This document shows, piece by piece, positions 45,016 through 54,235 of a DNA stretch of 64,000 nucleotides. Under the pieces are notes generated by a model, which saw only the letters and a program-made list of their open reading frames with translations, did no database searches and was not told the origin of the DNA. How positions within the stretch are numbered: position 1 is the first letter of the stretch; each line of letters starts with the position of its first letter. This stretch comes from Alloyangia mangrovi. Its GTDB lineage: Bacteria > Pseudomonadota > Alphaproteobacteria > Rhodobacterales > Rhodobacteraceae. The stretch covers positions 1 to 64,000 of the forward strand of contig NZ_NTHN02000012.1 in NCBI RefSeq assembly GCF_002300555.2, given 5' to 3'. The position numbers and the translations under genes were made by a program.

Positions 45016-46995
45016 GTGGCCCCCTTCCCGCACCTCGGCGAGCTCGGCTCGAGCGGCGCCTACCTTCTGCTGGTCGCGGGGATCGGGCTCGTGCTGCCCT
45101 TCGTCGTCAACCCGGACCGGACCCGCGACCGCGCCCTCCTCTTCGGCATCGCCGCCATCTTCGCGGTCCGCTACGCCTGGTGGCGCGGCACCGAGACCCT
45201 GGCCCCGCCGGGGCTGACCATCGACGCGGTGATGAGCTACATGCTCTACGCGCTCGAGCTGCTCACCCTTGTCGGCTCGCTCAGTGCCTTTCTCATCCTC
45301 GCCCGGGTCAAGCAGCGCGGGGCCGAGGTGGAGGAGCATGCTGGCTGGTGGGGCGAGACCGAGCCCAAGGTCGCGGTGATGATCGCCACCTACAACGAGG
45401 AGCGCGACATCCTCGAGCGCACGGTCATCGGCGCCAAGTCGCTGCGCCACAAGAACAAGGAAGTCATCATCCTCGATGACAACCGACGCGACTGGCTGCG
45501 TGACTACTGCATCGAGCAGAAGGTGCGCTACATGCGCCGCCCCGACAACAAAGGCTCGAAGGCGGGCAACATCAACCACGCGCTCGACCGGCTGGCCGAA
45601 GATCCCGAGCCACCGCAGTTCATCGCCGTGCTCGACGCCGATTTCGTGCCGCACCGAGGCTTCCTGTCGCGCAGCCTTGCGCTGTTCCACGATCCCAGCG
45701 TTGGTCTCGTGCAGACCCCGCAGCACTTCTTCAACGCCGACCCGATCCAGCACAACCTCGGGCTCAGCGCCTCCTACCCCGACGAACAGCGTTTCTTCTT
45801 CGACCACATGCAGGCCTCGCGCGATGCCTGGGACATCGCCTTCTGCTGCGGCACCTCCTCGGTCTGCCGCTGGGACGCGGTGCGCAGCATCGGCGGCTTT
45901 CCGACCGAGAGCATCACCGAGGACTTCATGCTCACCATCGCGCTGCAGAACGAAGGCTGGCGCACGGTCTACCTGAACGAGCCGCTGACCGAGGGGCTCG
46001 CGCCGGAGGGGCTCAAGGAATACATCACCCAGCGCGCCCGCTGGTGCCTCGGGCTGATGCAGATCGCCCGTTCGTCGCTGGGCCCCTTCTCCAAATCGAA
46101 CCTGCGCCTGCGCGACCGCTGGAGCGTGATCGACTCGGTGTTCTTCTGGACCACGAGTTTCCCCTTCCGCATTGCCGCAATCGTCTTCCCGCTGCTCTAC
46201 TGGTTCTTCGGCATCACCGTGGTCAACGCCCGGCTGGCGGACGTGCTGGTCTACTTCGGTCCCTATTTCGTCTGGGTCACCATGGTGATGAACCTGATGT
46301 CGCGCGGACTGATGATCCCGATCATCCACGACGTCGGCCAGCTGATCGGCGCCATCCCGATCACCCGCGCCGCCTACACCGGGCTGCTGCGTCCCAAGGG
46401 GCACAAGTTCTCGGTCACCGCCAAGGGCGGCGACCGCTCGAAGGTCGTGGTGCAATGGCGGCTCATGGCCCCCTTTGCCATCGCCTTCCTGCTGAGCTTC
46501 ATCGGGCTGATCCTCGGCATCGTGAGCGACACGCTCGCGATGAACGACGCGGGCGACGGCAAATGGGTGATCCTGTTCTGGACGCTCTACAACATGGTCG
46601 TCCTGGCGGTGACCTGCTTCACCTGCGTCGAACTTCCGCGCTCTGAGAGCCATGTGGCCGACAAGCCCGAGCGGGTCACCTTCACCGCGGGCGGCGAGAC
46701 GCAGGAACTCTGGCTGTCCTCGCTGACGCTCGACACCGCCCGGCTGCGCGGCAAGCCCTACCCGCCGCAGACCCGCGGCATGCTGCACCTGCCCGACGTC
46801 GGCAATCTCGAGGCCTACGTGATCGCGCCCACCACCGATGGTGCCCGGCTGCAGCTTGTGCCGACCGAGGAGCAGCGCGAGGCGCTCTTCGTGCGCTTCT
46901 ACGCCGAGGGTGACGCTCCCGGTGTGGTCAGCACCCGCACCTCGGCGGTGATCGCCGATATCGCAAGGCGGATCAGCTTCGGCCTGCCGGGTTGA
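45016..46995 (+). CDS. Processive GT2 beta-glucan synthase (BgsA/CrdS-like)
   Basis: The 659-residue protein starts with GTG. It has N-terminal membrane segments, a GT2 domain with DD (154-155), DAD (207-209), TED (301-303) and QRARW (339-343), and further membrane segments from about 365. The C-terminal cytoplasmic part (about 540-659) occupies the place of the PilZ domain of cellulose synthase, but the expected RxxxR and DxSxxG c-di-GMP motifs are not visible. There is no bcsB or bcsC. Size, tail and the HlyD-like partner resemble S. meliloti BgsA (mixed-linkage beta-glucan) and Agrobacterium curdlan synthase better than BcsA. The product is inferred. Confidence 0.82.
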   Translation: MAPFPHLGELGSSGAYLLLVAGIGLVLPFVVNPDRTRDRALLFGIAAIFAVRYAWWRGTETLAPPGLTIDAVMSYMLYALELLTLVGSLSAFLILARVKQRGAEVEEHAGWWGETEPKVAVMIATYNEERDILERTVIGAKSLRHKNKEVIILDDNRRDWLRDYCIEQKVRYMRRPDNKGSKAGNINHALDRLAEDPEPPQFIAVLDADFVPHRGFLSRSLALFHDPSVGLVQTPQHFFNADPIQHNLGLSASYPDEQRFFFDHMQASRDAWDIAFCCGTSSVCRWDAVRSIGGFPTESITEDFMLTIALQNEGWRTVYLNEPLTEGLAPEGLKEYITQRARWCLGLMQIARSSLGPFSKSNLRLRDRWSVIDSVFFWTTSFPFRIAAIVFPLLYWFFGITVVNARLADVLVYFGPYFVWVTMVMNLMSRGLMIPIIHDVGQLIGAIPITRAAYTGLLRPKGHKFSVTAKGGDRSKVVVQWRLMAPFAIAFLLSFIGLILGIVSDTLAMNDAGDGKWVILFWTLYNMVVLAVTCFTCVELPRSESHVADKPERVTFTAGGETQELWLSSLTLDTARLRGKPYPPQTRGMLHLPDVGNLEAYVIAPTTDGARLQLVPTEEQREALFVRFYAEGDAPGVVSTRTSAVIADIARRISFGLPG

Positions 46996-47014
46996 GAGGG
47001 ACCCGCCGGGACGA

Positions 47015-47584
47015 TCAGAAAGTGTTCACCGAGAAGCCGATGAAGTACTCCTCGGACTCGAAACGGTAGCCTACGCGGAAGCTCACCGGCCCGTCGTAAT
47101 GCTTGGTCACCGCCAGCGTCGTGTCGCTGTAGCTGTCGCTGCCGCCGGTCGAGAGCTCGGTGCCGAAACCCGAGTCGCCCCAGCCGCTCGAGGCCAGCAG
47201 GAACCAGCTGTTGTCGATGCTGTTGACTTCGGCGAGGTAGTAGAACGAGCCCCAGTCGGTGGCCATCCAGCGGTCGAGCGAGGCGCGCACGCCCAGCTCG
47301 TAGTCGTCCTCCTCGCCGTCCTTGTAGACACCGCCGAGGGCGGGCCCGACCTTGAAGGTCGCGCCGAGAGGTGTGTCGAAGCCGTGGAGCAGGCTGCCGA
47401 CCACCGAGTAGCCACCGTCCCAATGGCTCACGATAGCGCCGTAGTTGAGCCGGTCCCGGGTCACCGCCAGCACCGCGCCGGAGGTGGTATTGGCCTGTTC
47501 AAGCTGCACGAAGGTGCCATCGGCAAGCGCGGCAAGCGGGGTCAGGGCAAGCGCTGCCGCGCCGAGGGAGGCGGTAATTTTCAT
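47015..47584 (-). CDS. Probable outer-membrane beta-barrel protein
   Basis: The 189-residue protein has a signal peptide (MKITASLGAAALALTPLAAL then ADG), alternating hydrophobic strands such as GFGTELSTGGSDSYSDTTLA, and a C-terminal phenylalanine (YFIGFSVNTF), the sorting signature of outer-membrane barrels. I do not recognise the family. It faces the glucan synthase gene tail to tail, 19 bases away. The proximity makes an export role thinkable, but the opposite strand means separate transcription. Confidence 0.7.
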   Translation of the reverse strand: MKITASLGAAALALTPLAALADGTFVQLEQANTTSGAVLAVTRDRLNYGAIVSHWDGGYSVVGSLLHGFDTPLGATFKVGPALGGVYKDGEEDDYELGVRASLDRWMATDWGSFYYLAEVNSIDNSWFLLASSGWGDSGFGTELSTGGSDSYSDTTLAVTKHYDGPVSFRVGYRFESEEYFIGFSVNTF

Positions 47585-47727
47585 GGCTGGGTCCGTCTTC
47601 TGAAACTGCTCGCCGGGTCTGTGCCGGGCTTGGCGCGAGCTTTGCAACGCAAGCCCGGCGATGCAAGAGGCGGAAACGGACAGCTCCGGCGCGTGACGCC
47701 AGCGCAATAGCCGCCGCGCGATAGCAA

Positions 47728-47753
47728 AGGGGCGGAGGTTTCCCCCCGCCCCT
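47728..47753 (-). terminator. Terminator of the pcaIJF operon
   Basis: AGGGGCGG (47728-47735) pairs with CCGCCCCT (47746-47753) around a 10-base loop. Read leftward from pcaF, the stem is followed by TTTGCT. Confidence 0.6.
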
Positions 47754-47788
47754 CGAGATGGTTTCAAGTCCGTGCGCGTCTCGCGCCG

Positions 47789-47850
47789 TCGAGCGCGGCC
47801 GGGATCACCCGCCTTCGAGCGCAGCCGGGGTCACGCGCCTTCGAGCGCGA
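47789..47850. repeat. 26-base tandem repeat copying the 3' end of pcaF
   Basis: Units starting TCGAGCGC(G/A)GCCGGG lie at 47789, 47815 and 47841, each 26 bases apart; the third is partial and within the pcaF coding end. On the minus strand each begins GCGCTCGA(A/C)GGCG, the sequence coding the last residues of the thiolase (LEGA). Two of the copies lie after the stop codon, so they appear to be a tandem duplication of the gene end. Confidence 0.75.
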
Positions 47851-49024
47851 TCGCGATGCCCTGGCCGACGCCGATGCACATGGTCGCCAGCGCCTTCTGG
47901 CCGGCCTTCAGCTCGAGCGCGGCGGTGCCGGTGATGCGGGCGCCGGACATGCCGAGCGGATGGCCGAGCGCGATGGCGCCGCCGTTGGGGTTCACCCGCG
48001 GATCGTCATCGGCAATGCCCAGATCGCGCAACGTGGCGAGCCCCTGCGAGGCGAAGGCCTCGTTCAGCTCGATCACGTCGAAGGCGTCCTGCGTCAGACC
48101 GAGTCGGGCCATCAGCTTCTTCGAGGCGGGTGCCGGGCCAAAGCCCATGATGCGCGGCTCCACACCCGCCGTCGCGCCGCCGAGGATGCGCGCGATCGGG
48201 GTCAGACCATGCGCCTTCACCGCCGCTTCCGAAGCCACGATCAGCGCCGCGGCGCCGTCGTTGACGCCCGAGGCGTTGCCCGCGGTCACCGAGCCGCCCT
48301 CGCGGAACGGTGTCGGCAGCTTGGCGAGCTTCTCGAGCGAGGTCTGCCGCGGGTGCTCGTCGCTGTCCACGACGATGGCATCGCCCTTGCGCTGCGGGAT
48401 GGTCACCGGGGTGATCTCCTGCGCGAGACGGCCATTGGCCTGCGCGGCCGCCGCCTTTTCTTGGCTGCGCATCGCAAAGGCGTCCTGATCCTCGCGCGAG
48501 ATGCCGAACTCCTCGGCCACGTTCTCGCCGGTCTCGGGCATGCTATCCACGCCGTATTGCGCCTTCATCATCTTGTTGACGAAGCGCCAGCCGATCGTGG
48601 TGTCGTAGATTTCGGCGTTGCGCGAGAAGGCCGAGCTGGCCTTCGGCATCACGAAGGGCGCGCGGCTCATGCTCTCGACACCGCCCGCGATGGCAAGCTC
48701 GATCTCGCCCGCCTTGATGGCCCGCGCCGCCGCGATGATCGCGTCCATGCCCGAGCCGCACAGGCGGTTGAGCGTGGTGCCCGGCACGGTCACCGGCAGC
48801 CCTGCCAGCAGAGCCGACATGCGCGCGACGTTGCGGTTGTCCTCGCCCGCCTGATTGGCGCAGCCGAAATAGACCTCGTCCACTGCCGACCAGTCGATGT
48901 CGTGCTTGGCCATCAGCGCCTTCAGCGGGATCGCGCCAAGGTCGTCGGCGCGGACCGACGAGAGCGACCCGCCGAAGCGGCCGATGGGGGTGCGGATATA
49001 GGAACAGATATAGGCGTCGGTCAT
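47831..49024 (-). CDS. pcaF: PcaF, 3-oxoadipyl-CoA thiolase
   Basis: PcaF cleaves 3-oxoadipyl-CoA to succinyl-CoA and acetyl-CoA, the last step of the beta-ketoadipate pathway. The protein has 397 residues, starts MTDAYICSYIRTPIGRFGGS, and has the nucleophile Cys in NRLCGSGMDAI, NEAFASQ, the GHPLGMSGARI histidine loop and the second Cys in ATMCIGVGQG. The ATG at 49024 follows pcaJ by one base. General acetyl-CoA acetyltransferase activity cannot be excluded, but the pcaIJ neighbours support the assignment. Confidence 0.93.
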   Translation of the reverse strand: MTDAYICSYIRTPIGRFGGSLSSVRADDLGAIPLKALMAKHDIDWSAVDEVYFGCANQAGEDNRNVARMSALLAGLPVTVPGTTLNRLCGSGMDAIIAAARAIKAGEIELAIAGGVESMSRAPFVMPKASSAFSRNAEIYDTTIGWRFVNKMMKAQYGVDSMPETGENVAEEFGISREDQDAFAMRSQEKAAAAQANGRLAQEITPVTIPQRKGDAIVVDSDEHPRQTSLEKLAKLPTPFREGGSVTAGNASGVNDGAAALIVASEAAVKAHGLTPIARILGGATAGVEPRIMGFGPAPASKKLMARLGLTQDAFDVIELNEAFASQGLATLRDLGIADDDPRVNPNGGAIALGHPLGMSGARITGTAALELKAGQKALATMCIGVGQGIAIALEGA

Positions 49025-49025
49025 C

Positions 49026-49721
49026 TCAGAGCTCCGGGCAGATGAGGTCGGCGACCTCGCCCTCGACATGCAGCGGCGCGCCGGTGAGGGCCTGCAGCTC
49101 GTCGAACGAGATGGCGGGGATCTTCTCGCGCAGGACGAACTTGCCGCCCACCACATCGACAACAGCCAGCGAGGTGTAGATGCGCGTCACGCAGCCCACA
49201 CCCGTCAGCGGCAGCGAGCAACTGGCGACGAGCTTGGGCTCGCCCTTCTTGGTGACGTGGTCGGTCAGCACCGCCACGCGCTTGGCGCTCTGCACCAGAT
49301 CCATTGCGCCGCCGACTGCAGGCACGCCGCCCTTGCCGGTGGACCAGTTCGCCAGATCGCCGGTCTGCGCGACCTCGTAGGCACCGAGGATGGCGACGTC
49401 GAGATGGCCGCCGCGCACCATGGCGAAGCTGTCCGCGTGGTGGAAGAACGCGGTGCCCGGCTTGATGGTGATCGCCTTCTTGCCCGCGTTGATGCAGTCC
49501 CAGTCCTCTTCACCGGGCTTCGGCGCCTCGCCGAAGTCCAGCACGCCGTTCTCGGTGTGGAAGATCGCCTGCTTGCCCTCGGGCTGGAACTTGGCGACCA
49601 TCTCGGGGAAGCCGATGCCGAGGTTGACGTAGGCGCCGTCCTCGATGTCCTGCGCCGCGCGCCAGGCGATCTGGGCGTTGCTCAGCTTGATGGCGGAGAT
49701 ATCGGTCATGGTCTCGCTCAT
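49026..49721 (-). CDS. pcaJ: PcaJ, 3-oxoadipate CoA-transferase subunit B
   Basis: The beta subunit (231 residues) contains the catalytic Glu in FHTENGVLDFG and the GxGG-type block GKGGVPAVGGAMDLV. With PcaI it transfers CoA from succinyl-CoA to 3-oxoadipate. The start overlaps the pcaI stop by 4 bases. Succinyl-CoA:acetoacetate transferases are close relatives, so the substrate rests on the PcaF and IclR neighbours. Confidence 0.92.
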   Translation of the reverse strand: MSETMTDISAIKLSNAQIAWRAAQDIEDGAYVNLGIGFPEMVAKFQPEGKQAIFHTENGVLDFGEAPKPGEEDWDCINAGKKAITIKPGTAFFHHADSFAMVRGGHLDVAILGAYEVAQTGDLANWSTGKGGVPAVGGAMDLVQSAKRVAVLTDHVTKKGEPKLVASCSLPLTGVGCVTRIYTSLAVVDVVGGKFVLREKIPAISFDELQALTGAPLHVEGEVADLICPEL

Positions 49722-50425
49722 GGGTAGACGGCCTCCGCCCGGTTCAGCTCTTCTTCCTGTGCGGGCTTTGCGACCTCGACCACCGAGCCGACGAAGATGC
49801 CCGGGGTGATGACGTGCTCGGGATCGATCCCGCCCAGTTCGACCACCTTGCTCGCCTGCACGATGGTGTAGGTCGCGGCCATGGCCATCACCGGGTTGAA
49901 GTTGCGCGCCGCCATCCGGTAGGTCAGGTTGCCATGCGGATCGGCCAGCTCGGCCTTGATCAGCGCGTAGTCGGCCTTGAGCCAGCGCTCGCGGACGTAA
50001 TGCTTGCCCTCGAACTCCTCGGTCGGTTTCCCTTCCGCAAGCTCGGTGCCGTAGCTCGTCGCGGTGTAGAAGGCGGGGATGCCCGCGCCGCCTGCCCGAA
50101 TACGCTCGGCGAGCGTGCCCTGCGGCACCAGCTCAAGCTCGATCTCTCCGGCGAGGTAGGCCTCGGTGAAGACCCGCGGGTCCGCCGAGCGCGGGAAGGA
50201 GCAGATCAGCTTCTTCACCCGCTTCTGTTCGATCAGCGCGGCGAGGCCGACGTGGCCGTTGCCCGCATTGTTGTTGACGACGGTCAGGTCCTTGGCGCCG
50301 TGGTCGATCAGCGCGTGGATCAGCTCGATCGGCGCGCCGGAGCCGCCGAAGCCGCCGATCATCACGGTCGCGCCGTCGGGAATGACCGAGACAGCCTCCC
50401 GGACGCTGGCGATGGTCTTGTCCAT
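49718..50425 (-). CDS. pcaI: PcaI, 3-oxoadipate CoA-transferase subunit A
   Basis: The alpha subunit (235 residues) starts MDKTIASVREAVSVIPDGAT and carries the family's GGFGGSGAPIELIHAL and VVNNNAGNGHVGLAAL blocks. I took the ATG at 50425, where similarity begins and AAGGAGG precedes, rather than the frame start 30 codons upstream. It is the first gene of pcaIJF and divergent from the IclR regulator. Confidence 0.93.
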   Translation of the reverse strand: MDKTIASVREAVSVIPDGATVMIGGFGGSGAPIELIHALIDHGAKDLTVVNNNAGNGHVGLAALIEQKRVKKLICSFPRSADPRVFTEAYLAGEIELELVPQGTLAERIRAGGAGIPAFYTATSYGTELAEGKPTEEFEGKHYVRERWLKADYALIKAELADPHGNLTYRMAARNFNPVMAMAATYTIVQASKVVELGGIDPEHVITPGIFVGSVVEVAKPAQEEELNRAEAVYP

Positions 50426-50497
50426 GAAATCCTCCTTGGGGCGCGTGTCGCCCTCGGCGCCTGAAATATGACTTGGGCGTAACAGGAGCCACGGATT

Positions 50498-50554
50498 TCG
50501 TGCGCATCTTGACATTTGTTCACATCCCGCGAGAGATCGTGCGCATGTTGAACA
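50498..50554 (+). promoter_or_regulatory. Direct repeat in the pcaI-pcaR intergenic region (candidate IclR operator)
   Basis: TCGTGCGCATCTTGACA (50498-50514) recurs as TCGTGCGCATGTTGAACA (50537-50554), 39 bases apart; the second copy overlaps the proposed regulator start. TTGTTCACA lies between them. Repeats in this position fit binding by the IclR-type regulator and autoregulation. Confidence 0.42.
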
Positions 50555-51306
50555 AACCGACCGATTTCATCGCCTCGCTGGCGAAGGGCCTGCAGGTGAT
50601 CGAGTGCTTCCGCGCCGAGACGCCGCGGCTGTCGATCGCGCAGGTGGCCGAGAAGACCGGGCTCGACCGCGCCACGGCACGGCGCTGCCTGCTGACCCTG
50701 CACCGGCTCGGCTATGCCGATTACGACGGCAAGTTCTTCCAGCTCACGCCGCGCATCCTGCGGCTCGGCATGGGGGCGCTGGCCGCCCTGCCGCTGCCGC
50801 AGCTGGTGCAGCCATGGCTCGACCAGCTCTCAGAGCAGATCCACCAGTCGAGCAGCGTTTCGATCCTCGACGAGACCGAGATCGTCTACCTCGCCCGCGC
50901 CGCGCAGCGCCGAGTGATGAGCATCGGCCTGATGCCCGGCTCGCGGCTGCCGGCCCATTGCACCTCGATGGGCCGGGTGCTGCTCGCCGCCCTGCCCGAG
51001 GCGGAGATGCTGGCGCTGCTCGAGCGCTCGGACCTCACCCCGCGCACGCCGCGCGCGCTGACCGATCCGGCCGAGATCGCCGCCCGCATCGCGCAGGTGC
51101 GCGCGCAGGGTTTCGCGATCATCGACCAGGAGGTGGAGATGGGTCTGCGCTCGATCGCCGTGCCGCTCCACAACGCCCACGGGCAGGTGGTGGCGGCGCT
51201 GAACACCGGGCTTCCGGCAACGCAGGCCGAACCCGAGGAGCTGGCGCGGGACTACCTGCCGGCGCTGCTGAAAGTACAGGCGGGGCTGCGGCGGGTGCTG
51301 CACTGA
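50545..51306 (+). CDS. IclR-family transcriptional regulator, PcaR/PobR-like
   Basis: The protein has 253 residues from the ATG at 50545 (MLNKPTDFIASLAKGLQVIE). The N-terminal winged helix (LSIAQVAEKTGLDRATARRC) is followed by the IclR effector domain (LPAHCTSMGRVLLAALPEAE, GFAIIDQEVEMGLRSIAVPL). The frame is open 24 codons further upstream. PcaR-type regulators bind beta-ketoadipate and activate pca genes, which matches its divergence from pcaI. Confidence 0.9.
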   Translation: MLNKPTDFIASLAKGLQVIECFRAETPRLSIAQVAEKTGLDRATARRCLLTLHRLGYADYDGKFFQLTPRILRLGMGALAALPLPQLVQPWLDQLSEQIHQSSSVSILDETEIVYLARAAQRRVMSIGLMPGSRLPAHCTSMGRVLLAALPEAEMLALLERSDLTPRTPRALTDPAEIAARIAQVRAQGFAIIDQEVEMGLRSIAVPLHNAHGQVVAALNTGLPATQAEPEELARDYLPALLKVQAGLRRVLH

Positions 51307-51348
51307 GCAAAGGCCGGGTCGCCTCCGGCGCTTCACCAAGGCACGAAA

Positions 51349-51376
51349 AAGGGGCAAGGTTTCCCCCGCCCCCATT
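51349..51376 (-). terminator. Probable terminator of the Do protease gene
   Basis: GGGGC and GCCCC flank a purine/pyrimidine loop, and on the minus strand the stem is followed by TTTTTCGTGCC. It lies 27 bases after the protease stop. The stem is short, so confidence is moderate. Confidence 0.45.
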
Positions 51377-51403
51377 TCATGAGTGGTCCTGTGGAACCGA
51401 GGC

Positions 51404-52879
<1,476 letters not shown>

Positions 52880-53089
52880 AGGGAACTCCTTCTGTTCGGC
52901 GGCTGCTGCACGGCCCCCGCGCGGCAACTCTGCCTCCTCATGAACAAGCGTAACATAGGAGCTTTTTGCGACCACCAAAGAAAAGGTTTCAAGCTTTCAA
53001 GCCCATGTGACATGCGAGTGAAAAACCATCCGTGCAGAAATGCAAAGCGGCGGGACGCAAGGTCTCCTGTGCACGTCGGGTGGCGGTCC

Positions 53090-53290
53090 TCAGCCGCCGA
53101 AACGCCTTGCGATCCAGAGCAGCAGCACGCCTGTAACAATTGTCACGAGCCCCAGCGTCCGGCGTGTCTCCAGCGGCATCTGCCGCAGCGCCTCGAGCAT
53201 GCGCTCGACAAGCGAAGGGGCCAGTGCGTACACCAGCCCCTCGATCACGAGGACCAGAGCGATCCCCGTCAGTATGTCCGTACCCGTCAC
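53090..53290 (-). CDS. DUF2065 family small membrane protein
   Basis: The 66-residue protein has two hydrophobic segments (ILTGIALVLVIEGLVYALAP and LGLVTIVTGVLLLWIA) with a short Arg-rich loop. It starts with GTG overlapping the hflC stop (GTGA). DUF2065 genes regularly follow hflC; the function is unknown but coupling implies a link with the HflKC complex. Confidence 0.85.
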   Translation of the reverse strand: MTGTDILTGIALVLVIEGLVYALAPSLVERMLEALRQMPLETRRTLGLVTIVTGVLLLWIARRFGG

Positions 53291-54234
53291 TCGGTCGCGG
53301 TTCCGCCGGCGGCGGAGGTGCTCGAAGTGCCCGAGGACGAGGCGGACGGCACCGGGGTGCCGATCTCGCCCTGCGACTTGAAGTACTCGAAGAACTCACC
53401 CTTCGGGGTCATGACCATCGAGGAATTGCCCGAGCCGAGCGATGTCTCGTAAGCCTGCAGCGACCGGTAGAAGGCAAAGAACTCCGGGTCCGCGCCATAG
53501 GCCTCGGCGAAGATGCCGTTGCGCTCGGCGTCGGCCTCACCGCGGATGATGTCGCCATCGCGGTTGGCTTCCGACTGGGTCTCGACCACGGTCCGGTCGG
53601 CCAACGCGCGAACACGCTGCGCTGCCTCGTTGCCCCGGGCGATCTCGTCGGCGGCCTCGCGTTCCCGCTCGGCCCGCATCCGGGCGAAGGTGGCGTCAAG
53701 GTTCTGCGTCGGCAGGTTGGTCTGCTTGAGACGCACGTCCACCACATCGAGACCCAGCGACAGTGCCTGCTGGCGTGCCTGGTCGCGAATGCGGTTGGTG
53801 AGCCCGCGGCGGTCCGTCGAGAGGATCACGTCCGAGGTCACCTGGTCGGCACCCAGCACTTCGCGGATCTGCGCGTTGAGGATGCCCGACAGGCGGTCCT
53901 CGGCGGTGCGCAGACCGCCCACGCCCACGGCCTGCCGGAAGCGGACCACGTCGGCGATGCGGTAGCGTGCGAAGGCATCCACCACGAGGCGGCGGTCATC
54001 CGACGGCGTGACCTCGATGGTCTCGGTGTCGAGCGACAGGATGCGGTCGTCGTATTTCACGACTTCCTGGATGATCGGGATCTTGAAGGCCAGCCCCGGC
54101 TCTTCCTTGACCGACTTGATCTGGCCGAACTGCATCACCAGCGCCTTTTCGCGCTCGTCGACGACGAAGATCGACGACAGGGCGACGACCGCAAGGACGA
54201 CGATGACGGGCAGCACATAGGTCGACTTGCGCAT
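53287..54234 (-). CDS. hflC: HflC, modulator of FtsH protease
   Basis: HflC, 315 residues, is an SPFH/band-7 protein with one N-terminal membrane segment (VLPVIVVLAVVALSSIFVVD). With HflK it cages FtsH and restrains degradation of membrane proteins. The coiled-coil with repeated Glu/Arg/Ala (EREREAADEIARGNEAAQRV) is typical. The C-terminus is Ser/Gly/Thr-rich. It starts one base after the hflK stop. Confidence 0.93.
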   Translation of the reverse strand: MRKSTYVLPVIVVLAVVALSSIFVVDEREKALVMQFGQIKSVKEEPGLAFKIPIIQEVVKYDDRILSLDTETIEVTPSDDRRLVVDAFARYRIADVVRFRQAVGVGGLRTAEDRLSGILNAQIREVLGADQVTSDVILSTDRRGLTNRIRDQARQQALSLGLDVVDVRLKQTNLPTQNLDATFARMRAEREREAADEIARGNEAAQRVRALADRTVVETQSEANRDGDIIRGEADAERNGIFAEAYGADPEFFAFYRSLQAYETSLGSGNSSMVMTPKGEFFEYFKSQGEIGTPVPSASSSGTSSTSAAGGTATE

Positions 54235-54235
54235 G

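Noticed and set aside
44776-46788. A 670-codon minus-strand frame opposite the glucan synthase
   Set aside because: It is antisense to conserved GT2 motifs and has biased shadow composition.
45016-46995. Annotation of the GT2 gene as bcsA
   Set aside because: No bcsB or bcsC, no visible PilZ motifs, and a HlyD-like partner instead; a BgsA/CrdS-type synthase fits better, so no bcs symbol was given.
47789-47850. Possible small CRISPR or spacer-repeat array
   Set aside because: Only three head-to-tail units with no spacers, and they copy the end of pcaF. No other array-like pattern was seen.
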